Shown one piece after another: positions 1-5,145 of a DNA stretch of 5,145 nucleotides. Each line of letters begins with the position of its first letter. Within the stretch, counting starts at the first letter, position 1. The notes under the pieces are model-generated. The model was not told where the DNA came from and searched no databases. It saw only the letters and a program-made list of their open reading frames with translations. The stretch is from Comamonadaceae bacterium (lineage in GTDB: Bacteria; Pseudomonadota; Gammaproteobacteria; Burkholderiales; Burkholderiaceae_C), in contig JAIXXW010000275.1 in NCBI GenBank assembly GCA_027490555.1, forward strand, positions 1 through 5,145. The letters run 5' to 3'. Made by a program: the position numbers and the translations under genes.

Positions 1-198
1 AGCATGCGCCTGGGCGAGATGAGCGTGATCGGACCGTTCCGCTACAGCGGCCTGTTGGTGGCGCTGGTGCTGGGCTACCTGCTGTGGGGCGATGTGCCCA
101 ACCTCCTGGCCTGGTGCGGTATTGGGCTGGTGGTGGCAGCTGGCCTGGGTTTGCTGCAGTCCGAGCGACGGCGCAGACAGGCCTTGCAGGTGGATTGA
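1..198 (+). CDS. EamA/DMT-family transporter, C-terminal end (5' truncated by window)
   Basis: Only the last 65 codons are present; the frame is open at the left edge and ends in TGA at 196-198. The piece reads SMRLGEMSVIGPFRYSGLLV and continues with a second hydrophobic stretch. It therefore shows the end of one loop and the last two transmembrane helices (about fragment residues 17-33 and 36-54), followed by a basic cytoplasmic tail SERRRRQ. The pattern of a short G-E-x-S-x-x-x-P-F-R-Y segment, a helix, G-D-x-P and a final helix is typical of the second EamA domain of drug/metabolite transporters (RhaT/YdcZ-like inner-membrane exporters of about 10 helices, 290-310 residues). The internal ATG codons are not starts, because the helix-loop pattern begins upstream of the window. 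The substrate cannot be told from this part. The gene converges on metY, with the REP array between them. Confidence 0.85.
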   Translation, partial: SMRLGEMSVIGPFRYSGLLVALVLGYLLWGDVPNLLAWCGIGLVVAAGLGLLQSERRRRQALQVD

Positions 199-202
199 GC
201 AA

Positions 203-217
203 CGCCCGGATGGGGCG
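203..217 (+). terminator. Short GC hairpin just after the EamA stop (weak terminator candidate)
   Basis: CGCCC (203-207) can pair with GGGCG (213-217) around a 5-nt loop, starting 5 nt after the TGA. The stem is only 5 bp and no T-run follows, so intrinsic termination here is doubtful. Pairing is seen in the sequence; function is a guess. Confidence 0.2.
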
Positions 218-240
218 GCGCGCTGAAGCTGTCGATGTGC

Positions 241-480
241 CCTGGGTCCATGGGGTGGGGTTATTGCAGATGTGCTCATCGCCCACGGGGTGGGCTCCTA
301 CAAAGCCTGGCGATGGTCTATGGGTGGGTTATTGCAGATGTGCTCATCGCCCACGGGGTGGGCTCCTACAGAGCTTGGTGATGGCCTATGGGTGGGTTAT
401 GCAGATGTGGTGATGGCCCATGGGGTGGGCTCCTACAGAGCCTGGTGATGGCCTGTGGGGTGGGCGCCGACAGGGCGTGG
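241..480 (-). repeat. Tandem array of about 68-bp units, each with a REP-like palindrome (about 3.5 copies)
   Basis: Full units run approximately 278-345 (68 bp), 346-412 (67 bp) and 413-480 (68 bp, diverging toward its end). A partial unit tail lies at 241-277. Positions 258-302 and 326-370 are a perfect 45-bp direct repeat offset by 68 bp; the third copy (394-437) lacks one T and has four substitutions. Each unit has a hairpin core GCCCAC-GGG-GTGGGC at 281-295, 349-363 and 416-430; the last begins GCCCAT, giving a G-T pair. Read on the minus strand each core is preceded by GTAG, as TGTAGGAGCCCACC, followed by GTGGGCGAT. This is the layout of REP elements mobilised by RAYT (REP-associated tyrosine) transposases: a GTAG/GGAG tetranucleotide next to an imperfect palindrome. 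Membership in that class is an inference; no transposase lies in the window. Confidence 0.8.
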
Positions 481-486
481 TGGCTG

Positions 487-513
487 TGTGGGAGCCCACC
501 CTGTGGGCGACAG
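487..513 (+). repeat. REP-like palindrome, inverted relative to the array
   Basis: GTGGGAGCCCACC continues with CTGTGGGCGACAG. The arms GCCCAC (494-499) and GTGGGC (503-508) flank a 3-nt loop. Its reverse complement matches the first array unit (278-302) at nearly every base. It lies about 50 bp from the third array unit in opposite orientation, so the two could fold into one large cruciform or hairpin. It is about 60 nt past the metY stop and may serve as its transcript's 3' structure. Confidence 0.7.
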
Positions 514-572
514 CGCGGCTTGCCCAGCAGGGCGGCTGGACCCGGGCGCGCGTCGCTGTGCCTGGCCAGCGC

Positions 573-1856
573 TCAGCGGCTGGCCTGGTCCAGGGCCTGG
601 TCGATGTCCCACAGGATGTCGTCCAGATGTTCCAGGCCCACCGAGATGCGCACCATGTCGGGCGGCACGCCTGCCGCCAGTTGCTGGGCCTCGTCGAGCT
701 GCCGGTGGGTGGTGCTGGCCGGGTGGCTGATCAGGGTGCGGGTGTCGCCGATGTTGACCAGGTGGCTCATGAACTGGGCCGACTCGATGAACTTCACCCC
801 CTGGGCCAGCCCGCCTTTCACGCCAAAGGACAGCAGGCCCGAGGCCCCGCGCATCTGGCGCCGCATCAGGGCGTGTTGCGGGTGATCGGGCAAGCCGGGG
901 TAGTTGACCCAGGCCACGCGCGGGTCGGCCTGCAGGAATTGGGCCACGCCCAGCGCGTTCTCGCAGTGCTTGGCCATGCGCAGTGGCAGGGTCTCGACGC
1001 CTTGCAGGATCTGCCAGGCGCTCATCGGGCTGAGTGCCGCGCCAAACACCCGCAGGCTTTCCATGCGGCAGCGCATGGAAAAGCCAAAGTCGCCAAAGGT
1101 CTCGTAGAACTTCACCCCGTGGTAGCCCTGCGAGGGCTCGGTCATGCCCGGAAATTTGCCGTTGTCCCAGGGAAAGTGGCCGCCTTCGACCACCACGCCG
1201 CCCAAGGTGGTGCCGTGGCCTGCCAGGTATTTGGTGGCCGAATGCACCACGATGTCGGCCCCCAGCGTCAGCGGTTTGCACAGCAGCGGGCTGGGCACGG
1301 TGTTGTCGATGACCAGCGGCACGCCGTGCGCATGGGCCACCTCGGCCACGGCGGCAATGTCCAGCACCACCATGCTGGGGTTGCCCAGGCTTTCGGCGTA
1401 GACGGCGCGCGTGTTGGGCCGCATGGCGGCGGCAAAAGCCTCGGGCTGGGTGGCGTCGACAAAGGTGGTCTCGATGCCGAACTTGGCCAGGCTCGTGGCC
1501 AACAGGGTGACCGAGCCACCGTACAAGGCCCCGGCCGCCACCACATGGTCGCCCGACTGCAGCAGGGTCATCAGCGCCAGGGTCTCGGCCGCCATGCCCG
1601 AGGCGCTGGCCACCGCCGCACGCCCGCCTTCGAGGGCGGCCACACGCTCTTCGAGCACCGCCACCGTCGGGTTGCTCAACCGCGAATACACATTGCCAAA
1701 GGTCTGCAGGTTGAACAGCGAGGCCGCGTGCTCGGCGCTGTCAAAAACAAAGCTGCTGGTCTGGTAGATCGGCAAGGCGCGTGCGCCCGTGGCCGCATCG
1801 GGAATCTGCCCCGCATGGATGGCCAGGGTCTCGGGGTGGAATTGGCGATCGGTCAT
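573..1856 (-). CDS. metY: O-acetylhomoserine aminocarboxypropyltransferase (sulfhydrylase), MetY-like
   Basis: This PLP enzyme replaces the acetyl group of O-acetylhomoserine with sulfide (homocysteine) or methanethiol (methionine); it is cytosolic and works in direct-sulfhydrylation methionine synthesis. At 427 residues it has the normal MetY length. Visible landmarks are the N-terminal TLAIHAGQ (11-17), NVYSRLSNPT (55-64, with the Tyr and Arg that bind the cofactor phosphate of the partner subunit), SGMAA (86-90, phosphate loop), Tyr112 (ring stacking), Asp184 in VIDNT (pyridine nitrogen) and the Schiff-base lysine Lys209 in SATKYLAGHG. Further on are LISHPASTTH (375-384) and Arg403 in VRISVGLEH (substrate carboxylate). 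The insert around GGHFPWDNGKFP and the segment LQGVETLPLRM favour MetY over cystathionine gamma-synthase/lyase or MetZ. All catalytic residues appear intact. It starts at ATG 1856; only a weak purine stretch (AAAGA) precedes it. It is last in a probable operon, 64 nt after the CoA-binding gene. No SAM riboswitch fits in that gap. Confidence 0.95.
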   Translation of the reverse strand: MTDRQFHPETLAIHAGQIPDAATGARALPIYQTSSFVFDSAEHAASLFNLQTFGNVYSRLSNPTVAVLEERVAALEGGRAAVASASGMAAETLALMTLLQSGDHVVAAGALYGGSVTLLATSLAKFGIETTFVDATQPEAFAAAMRPNTRAVYAESLGNPSMVVLDIAAVAEVAHAHGVPLVIDNTVPSPLLCKPLTLGADIVVHSATKYLAGHGTTLGGVVVEGGHFPWDNGKFPGMTEPSQGYHGVKFYETFGDFGFSMRCRMESLRVFGAALSPMSAWQILQGVETLPLRMAKHCENALGVAQFLQADPRVAWVNYPGLPDHPQHALMRRQMRGASGLLSFGVKGGLAQGVKFIESAQFMSHLVNIGDTRTLISHPASTTHRQLDEAQQLAAGVPPDMVRISVGLEHLDDILWDIDQALDQASR

Positions 1857-1886
1857 GGTCTTTGGTCTGAAAAGTTGGCTGGAATG

Positions 1887-1918
1887 TGCAGGAGCCCACC
1901 CCCGTGGGCGATGGCGCG
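1887..1918 (+). repeat. Isolated REP-like palindrome between the CoA-binding gene and metY
   Basis: The copy reads TGCAGGAGCCCACC, then CCCGTGGGCGATGGCGCG. The arms GCCCAC (1894-1899) and GTGGGC (1904-1909) flank a 4-nt C loop. It shares the GGAGCCCACC...GTGGGCGA frame with the copy at 487-513, and both continue into GCGCG. It sits 2 nt downstream of the CoA-binding gene's stop and about 30 nt before the metY start, within a probable operon. The hairpin would form in the intercistronic mRNA. The sequence match is direct; an effect on mRNA stability or metY expression is inferred from how REP hairpins act in other bacteria. Confidence 0.75.
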
Positions 1919-1920
1919 TG

Positions 1921-2388
1921 TCACACCGGGCGCCGCGCCGAGATGACGCCGGTGTTGACGCCCACCCAGTTCAGGCCACCAAACAAGCGGGCATGTTCGA
2001 TCTTGACGCAGCGGTTGCCCACCGAATCCATGCCGGCCTGGCGGGCCAGCGCATCGGCCTCGGGGTTGGCCACGCCCAGCTGCTGCCACAGGCACTTGGC
2101 GCCGATCTGCACCGCCTGCGCGGCAAGGGGCAGCACCTCCTCGCTGCGGCGAAACACATCGACCATGTCCACCGGGAAGGGGATGTCCAGCAGGCTGGCG
2201 TAACAGGGCTCGCCCAGCACCTGGCCCCCTGCATAACGCGGGTTGACCGGCACGATGCGGTAACCGTGCGACTGCATGTATTTGGCGGCGAAATAGCTGG
2301 GCCGGTGCCACTCGGCCGACAGGCCCACCACGGCGAGGGTGTGGCAGTTTTGGAGGATGCGCCGCAGCGCGTGGAAATCGTTGTCCAT
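1921..2388 (-). CDS. CoA-binding domain protein (CoA_binding_2, YccU-like)
   Basis: A 155-residue single-domain Rossmann-like protein of the family that includes E. coli YccU and the CoA-binding domain of succinyl-CoA synthetase-like proteins. Visible features are TLAVVGLS (17-24, first beta strand and nucleotide loop), RPSY (29-32), HGYRIVPVNP (41-50, second strand), VDMVDVFR (73-80), KCLWQQLGV (98-106) and the family-typical C-terminal NRCVKIEHARL (125-135). A tail GGLNWVGVNTGVIS follows. The family binds coenzyme A, but a cellular role is not established; it is cytosolic, with no signal or membrane segment. The start ATG at 2388 lies 19 nt after the MFS stop, with AGAAAG about 10 nt upstream as a weak ribosome site. 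The spacing argues for co-transcription with the MFS gene and metY. Confidence is high for the family and low for the job. Confidence 0.9.
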   Translation of the reverse strand: MDNDFHALRRILQNCHTLAVVGLSAEWHRPSYFAAKYMQSHGYRIVPVNPRYAGGQVLGEPCYASLLDIPFPVDMVDVFRRSEEVLPLAAQAVQIGAKCLWQQLGVANPEADALARQAGMDSVGNRCVKIEHARLFGGLNWVGVNTGVISARRPV

Positions 2389-2407
2389 GGAGGGTGTCTT
2401 TCTGCGA

Positions 2408-3592
2408 TCAGTAGCGCGCTTGGCCGCTGCGTTGCATTTGCCATGAGGCCCAGGTGGCCACCAGCGACAGCACGCCGCACACGGCCATCACGCCCAGGTA
2501 GTGCCCGCTGCGGTCGAATGCGGCCCCGGCCAGCACCGGGCCCAACAAGTTCCCCACCGCCGCGCCGCTGTACAGCGTGCCCACCACACTGGCCACCGAT
2601 TTGCCGCCGAAATAATCCATGCAAATGGCGGGCAAAAGCGAAACGATGCTGCCATAGCTCAGCCCAAACCACAAGGCAAACACCAGCAGCAGCCCCTGCC
2701 CGCCGGCCGCTGCCCACAGCGCATAGGACGCGCCCATGGACAGCTGCATCAGCACCAGGGTCTGCGCCCGGCCCAGCCGGTCGGCCACCAGGCCGATGGC
2801 AAAGCGCCCGACCAGACTGCCCACACCGATCAAGCCCACCAGCCCCACGGCAAAGGCCTCACCCAGGCCCAGATCGCGCGCCGAGGCCGACACATGGGCA
2901 AAAGGGATGAACATCACAGGCGAGGCCAGCACCGTGGCCAGGTAGAGCCAGCCGAAGGTGGGGCTGCGCAAGGTCTCGCGCAAGCTCAGCCCGGCGCCGC
3001 TGCCGCCCGCACCGCTGGCCTGTGCCGCAGGCGCGCGGCGCAGCAAAGACGCCGCCAGCAGGCCCAGCACCAACACCGCCAAGGCCAGCAGCTGCATGGC
3101 TTCGCGCCAGGGCAAGGGGCCAATCGCCATGGCCACCAGCACCGGCACCAGCAAGGTGCCCGCGCCCACCCCCGAGCTGGCAATGCCCCCGGCCAGCCCG
3201 CGCCGGGTGGTGAACCAGGGCTGCACACTGGCGATCGAGGGTGTGTAGACCAGGGCGATGCCCAGGCCAACCAGGAAACCGTAGCTGATGTACACCGCCA
3301 GCAGCGACGATGCCCAGCTGGTGGCCAGCAGGCCCAGCGCGATCAGGGCCATGCCGGCCGAGCACACGGTGCGCGGGCCCAGGCGGTCGGCCAGCATGCC
3401 GCCGCCAGCACCGAGCACAAAGTAGACAAAGCCCGACAGGCCAAAAATCCAGGACACATCGGCCCGCTGTGCCGAGAACTCCGAGGCGAAGGATTCGAAA
3501 AACGCAGCGAACGAATACGACACCCCGAAGATCAGCGCCAGGCACACAAAGGTGGCCCATACCACCACCCAGGCATAGGGTGTCTCTTTCAT
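2408..3592 (-). CDS. MFS transporter, monocarboxylate/OFA-like (MCT) type
   Basis: An inner-membrane major facilitator of 394 residues with about 12 predicted helices. Motif A is seen in both halves: GGMLADRLGPR (64-74) and GLVADRLGRA (267-276). The segment PWFTTRRGLAGGIASSGVG (125-143) is the helix-4/5 signature of the MCT/OFA branch, whose members move small carboxylates with protons or by exchange. A Gly/Ala-rich, low-hydrophobicity loop (about 185-205) is the central cytoplasmic loop, and MDYFGGKSVASVVG (325-338) matches the corresponding second-half motif. The start at 3592 (MKETPYAW) is chosen over an in-frame ATG at 3646. A clean AAGGAG lies 5 nt upstream of 3592, the extra 18 residues (MVPPGQG...) look like untranslated leader, and family members start just before the first helix. 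The gene is first in the probable operon with the CoA-binding protein and MetY. The substrate is unknown; the neighbours suggest an organic acid or sulfur-containing carboxylate, but this is a guess. Confidence 0.92.
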   Translation of the reverse strand: MKETPYAWVVVWATFVCLALIFGVSYSFAAFFESFASEFSAQRADVSWIFGLSGFVYFVLGAGGGMLADRLGPRTVCSAGMALIALGLLATSWASSLLAVYISYGFLVGLGIALVYTPSIASVQPWFTTRRGLAGGIASSGVGAGTLLVPVLVAMAIGPLPWREAMQLLALAVLVLGLLAASLLRRAPAAQASGAGGSGAGLSLRETLRSPTFGWLYLATVLASPVMFIPFAHVSASARDLGLGEAFAVGLVGLIGVGSLVGRFAIGLVADRLGRAQTLVLMQLSMGASYALWAAAGGQGLLLVFALWFGLSYGSIVSLLPAICMDYFGGKSVASVVGTLYSGAAVGNLLGPVLAGAAFDRSGHYLGVMAVCGVLSLVATWASWQMQRSGQARY

Positions 3593-3597
3593 GCAAG

Positions 3598-3603
3598 CTC
3601 CTT
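3598..3603 (-). promoter_or_regulatory. Shine-Dalgarno of the MFS gene
   Basis: On the minus strand AAGGAG lies 5 nt before the ATG at 3592. This decides the start: the upstream in-frame ATG at 3646 has no comparable site. Confidence 0.75.
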
Positions 3604-3620
3604 GGCTGTGATCCGGGGCC

Positions 3621-3626
3621 ATTGTG
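3621..3626 (-). promoter_or_regulatory. Possible -10 box for the MFS-CoA-binding-metY operon
   Basis: The minus strand reads GGCACAATGGCC. CACAAT resembles a sigma-70 -10 box of the kind common in Comamonadaceae. Transcription would start near 3614, leaving a leader of about 20 nt that just covers the ribosome site. No good -35 hexamer is seen at the expected distance, so this is tentative. Confidence 0.35.
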
Positions 3627-3669
3627 CCTTGGCCCGGTGGCACCATGCGGCGCGGCTGGGGGCCTGTGT

Positions 3670-3675
3670 CACACT
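3670..3675 (+). promoter_or_regulatory. Possible -10 box for the TPR-methyltransferase gene
   Basis: CACACT is followed by GGCGAACATGG. With a start 6-7 nt downstream the transcript would begin at or next to the ATG at 3683, making a leaderless mRNA. This fits the lack of any Shine-Dalgarno before that ATG. No -35 match is apparent, so this is weak evidence. Confidence 0.22.
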
Positions 3676-3682
3676 GGCGAAC

Positions 3683-4882
3683 ATGGACCCTTCATTCGAA
3701 CAAGCCCGCCAGGCCTTTCTGGACGGCGTTGACCTGTTTGAGCGCCGCGATTTCGAGGCGGCCGCGCTGCGCTTTGAGCAAGCCTTGCGACTGGCGCCGG
3801 GCAGGCCTTCGGTGCTGATGAACCTGGGCGCCTGCTGCGTGCAACTGGGCCGCTTTGAACAGGCCGATGTTCACCTGCGCCAGTCCCTGGCCGCCGACCC
3901 CTCGCAAGCCGACGCCTGGGTCGCCTGGGGGGTGACGCAGATGGCGCTGGGCGATTGGGCGCAGGCCCTGGAGAGCCACGCGCAAGCGCATGCCCTGGGG
4001 GCCGATGGCGCTGATTTTTGTTTGCGTTGGGGCCAATGCCTGGCCCACGCAGGCCGACTGCCCGAGGCGGTGCAGGCGTTTGACCAGGCGCTGGCCCACG
4101 CGCCGACCCTGGCCGAGGCCTGGAGCCAACGCGCCCACGCGCTGCGCGACATGGGCCAGACCGCTGCGGCCGTGGCGGGCTACCAGCGCGCCTTGCAGTT
4201 GGGGGCCGACCCCGAGCTGCACCGCTATTACTTGGCCGCCTTGAGCCCGGACCAGCCGCTGGTGAACGCGCCCGCAGCCTATGTCGAAAAACTGTTTGAC
4301 CAGTACGCCGACGATTTCGAGGCGCACCTGGTCGGGCAGTTGGGTTACCAGGGCCACAGCGTCTTGCTGCAGCACCTGCCTGCCCAGCCGGGTGTCCGTT
4401 TTGAACGGGTGTGGGACCTGGGCTGCGGCACCGGTTTGTGCGGCACCCTCATTCGCCCGCGTGCCGACCATTTGGTGGGTGTCGACCTGTCTTCGGCCAT
4501 GGTGGCCAAGTCGCGTGCCCTGGGGGTGTACGACAGCCTGCATGCCCAGGAACTGGTGGCTTTTCTCTTGCAGACCACCGAGCAGGCCGACCTGGTGCTG
4601 GCCGCCGATGTGTTCATCTATGTGGGCCGGCTGGAGGCGGTCTTTGAGGCCTTGAGCCCCCGCGTTCGCCGCGGTGGCTGGCTGGCCTTCACCGTGGAAG
4701 AGGCCGACCCTGGTTTCGATGTCCAGCTGCACAGCTCCTTGCGCTATGCGCACGCCCTCAGCTATTTGCAACAACTGGCCGACAGGCACGGCTGGCAATG
4801 GTCACACGTCCAGCGCGCGCCCTTGCGGCTGGACCAGGCCCAGCCGCTGATGGGCGCCTATGTTTATTTGCAAAAGACCTGA
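3683..4882 (+). CDS. TPR-repeat protein with C-terminal class I SAM-dependent methyltransferase domain
   Basis: A cytosolic protein of 399 residues. The N-terminal half has five consecutive 34-residue TPR units (about 7-40, 41-74, 75-108, 109-142, 143-176) with the usual G/A-x-x-x-x-x-G and A-x-x-x-x-x-A-L-x-L-x-P spacing; such arrays bind partner proteins or peptides. A linker YVEKLFDQYADDFEAHLV (200-217), typical of 'predicted methyltransferase, contains TPR repeat' (COG4976) proteins, leads into the catalytic domain. There, motif I is WDLGCGTGLCG (244-254), the acidic motif II is GVDLS (266-270, Asp268 for the ribose of SAM), and LVLAADVFIYVG (304-315) is the post-II/motif IV strand. The SAM-binding residues are intact, so an active enzyme is likely; the target (protein, small molecule or other) is unknown. 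The start ATG 3683 is the first credible one: upstream the frame runs antisense through the MFS gene without family similarity. It is divergent from the MFS operon and has no clear ribosome site. Confidence 0.9.
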   Translation: MDPSFEQARQAFLDGVDLFERRDFEAAALRFEQALRLAPGRPSVLMNLGACCVQLGRFEQADVHLRQSLAADPSQADAWVAWGVTQMALGDWAQALESHAQAHALGADGADFCLRWGQCLAHAGRLPEAVQAFDQALAHAPTLAEAWSQRAHALRDMGQTAAAVAGYQRALQLGADPELHRYYLAALSPDQPLVNAPAAYVEKLFDQYADDFEAHLVGQLGYQGHSVLLQHLPAQPGVRFERVWDLGCGTGLCGTLIRPRADHLVGVDLSSAMVAKSRALGVYDSLHAQELVAFLLQTTEQADLVLAADVFIYVGRLEAVFEALSPRVRRGGWLAFTVEEADPGFDVQLHSSLRYAHALSYLQQLADRHGWQWSHVQRAPLRLDQAQPLMGAYVYLQKT

Positions 4883-4891
4883 CGGCCCCTG

Positions 4892-4919
4892 TGCCCATCC
4901 CAGCGGCCGGGGTGGGGCA
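4892..4919 (+). terminator. Imperfect GC hairpin after the methyltransferase gene
   Basis: TGCCCATCCC (4892-4901) can pair with GGGGTGGGGCA (4909-4919) with one bulged G and one T-G pair, around a 7-nt loop. It starts 10 nt after the stop codon. No T-run follows, and the next gene's -10 box begins 5 nt later. It could slow or end transcription, but this is not a classic intrinsic terminator. Confidence 0.3.
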
Positions 4920-4923
4920 TCCC

Positions 4924-4929
4924 CATAAT
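4924..4929 (+). promoter_or_regulatory. Likely -10 box for the DUF2076-type gene
   Basis: CATAAT, in the context CCCCATAATCGCC, is a good sigma-70 -10 box and a common form in this family of bacteria. Transcription would start near 4936, giving a leader of about 30 nt that contains the ribosome site. The -35 position (around 4901-4906) is poor. Confidence 0.5.
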
Positions 4930-4946
4930 CGCCTGTGGCATGGCCC

Positions 4947-4955
4947 AGGAAGGAG
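4947..4955 (+). promoter_or_regulatory. Shine-Dalgarno of the DUF2076-type gene
   Basis: AGGAAGGAG ends 10 nt before the ATG at 4966. It selects this start over the out-of-frame ATG at 4940. Confidence 0.75.
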
Positions 4956-4965
4956 CATCCCGATC

Positions 4966-5145
4966 ATGAACGCCCAGGAACGCGACCAACTTCAGCAATT
5001 CTTGGCCACCTTGCGCCAGCAGCGGGTCCAGGCCAAAGACCCGGTGGCCGACGCCCTCATCCGCGATGCGCTGGCCGGCCAGCCTGACGCCGCCTATGTG
5101 CTGGTGCAGCGCACCATGGCCCTGACCCTGGCGCTGCAAGCCACG
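4966..5145 (+). CDS. DUF2076-type protein, N-terminal part (3' truncated by window)
   Basis: Sixty codons are open to the right edge. The protein begins MNAQERDQLQQFLATLRQQR and continues through DPVADALIRDALAGQPDAAY into VLVQRTMALTLALQAT. This layout (MN-x-QER, a helix with LxxLRQ, a D-x-x-A-D-x-L-I segment, Q-P-D-A-x-Y-x-L-x-Q and a helix of A-L) matches the start of DUF2076 proteins as I recall the family. These are often about 200-300 residues with a Gln/Pro/Gly-rich middle and a Gly-rich C-terminal region; some are annotated as periplasmic ligand-binding sensor proteins. No signal peptide is visible at this N-terminus. The function is unknown. It has its own -10 box and a strong ribosome site, so it is probably transcribed independently of the methyltransferase 83 nt upstream. 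Confidence 0.7.
   Translation, partial: MNAQERDQLQQFLATLRQQRVQAKDPVADALIRDALAGQPDAAYVLVQRTMALTLALQAT

Larger units (their letters stand above)
199..572. other. Non-coding convergent intergenic region (374 bp) filled with REP-like repeats
   Basis: Both flanking genes end here (EamA from the left, MetY from the right), so no promoter is needed. Positions 199-240 hold a short GC hairpin, 241-480 a tandem repeat array, and 487-513 an inverted REP copy. Positions 514-572 are G/C-rich with no obvious element. Plus-strand open frames crossing this stretch are made of repeat sequence or run antisense into metY and have no family-like protein content. The region probably acts as a bidirectional 3' end; no hairpin followed by a T-tract (classic intrinsic terminator) is visible on either strand. 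Confidence 0.8.

Noticed and set aside
241..480. CRISPR array
   Set aside because: The units repeat over their full 68 bp, with no distinct unique spacers, too few copies and no cas genes. The palindrome with a GTAG flank fits REP elements better.
1857..1920. SAM or other riboswitch controlling metY
   Set aside because: The gap is only 64 nt and half of it is the REP palindrome; no conserved riboswitch core is visible.
420..1946. A 508-codon plus-strand open frame across the repeat array and metY
   Set aside because: It is a shadow of metY on the opposite strand with low-complexity composition; metY has all its catalytic motifs.
1789..2910. A 373-codon plus-strand open frame antisense to metY, the CoA-binding gene and the MFS gene
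   Set aside because: It crosses three real genes, has no recognisable domain and ends in Pro/Arg-rich shadow sequence.
2501..3682. A 394-codon open stretch on the plus strand, in frame with and upstream of the methyltransferase start
   Set aside because: It is exactly antisense to the MFS gene, is rich in Gln/His/Arg/Ala as expected from reading G/C-biased codons backwards, and shows no domain. The methyltransferase starts at 3683.
3692..4798. A 368-codon minus-strand open frame antisense to the TPR-methyltransferase
   Set aside because: It is a shadow frame; the plus strand carries regular 34-residue TPRs and the SAM-binding motif DLGCGTG.
1..5145. tRNA, rRNA, IS element, prophage or toxin-antitoxin genes
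   Set aside because: I saw no T-loop GTTCGA-type tRNA pattern, no rRNA core sequence, no transposase or integrase motif and no small paired ORFs with those features.

Overview
The window looks like chromosomal DNA of a high-GC betaproteobacterium, most likely of the Comamonadaceae (Hydrogenophaga/Acidovorax-like). The evidence is the strongly G/C-ending codon use, the protein variants encoded, -10 boxes of the type CATAATCGC and CACAATGGC, and REP-like palindromes beginning GTAG-GAGCCCACC. Genus is an inference; there is no rRNA or marker gene to fix it.

Layout. Positions 1-198 (+) hold the 3' end of an EamA/DMT-type transporter. Positions 199-572 lie between two converging genes and hold no credible gene; most of this stretch is a tandem array of about 68-bp units, each carrying a REP-like hairpin, plus one inverted REP copy. 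On the minus strand, read right to left, comes a probable three-gene operon: an MFS transporter of the monocarboxylate/OFA type (3592-2408), a small CoA-binding protein of the YccU type (2388-1921) and an O-acetylhomoserine sulfhydrylase MetY-like PLP enzyme (1856-573). The gaps are 19 and 64 nt, and the 64-nt gap contains another REP copy. Divergent from this operon, across a 90-bp gap, is a plus-strand gene (3683-4882) for a TPR-repeat protein fused to a class I SAM-dependent methyltransferase. The window ends in the 5' part of a DUF2076-type gene (4966 onward) with its own -10 box and a strong Shine-Dalgarno.

How the parts work together. MetY joins O-acetylhomoserine with sulfide (or methanethiol) to give homocysteine (or methionine). 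The MFS protein and the CoA-binding protein are probably co-expressed with it, but nothing in the sequence fixes their substrates. The methyltransferase and the DUF2076 protein appear to be independent transcription units.

I found no new multi-gene system, CRISPR array, toxin-antitoxin module, prophage, IS element, tRNA or rRNA. The most interesting non-standard signal is the REP-like family: three direct copies in a tandem array with a 45-bp perfect repeat, one inverted copy and one isolated copy inside the operon.
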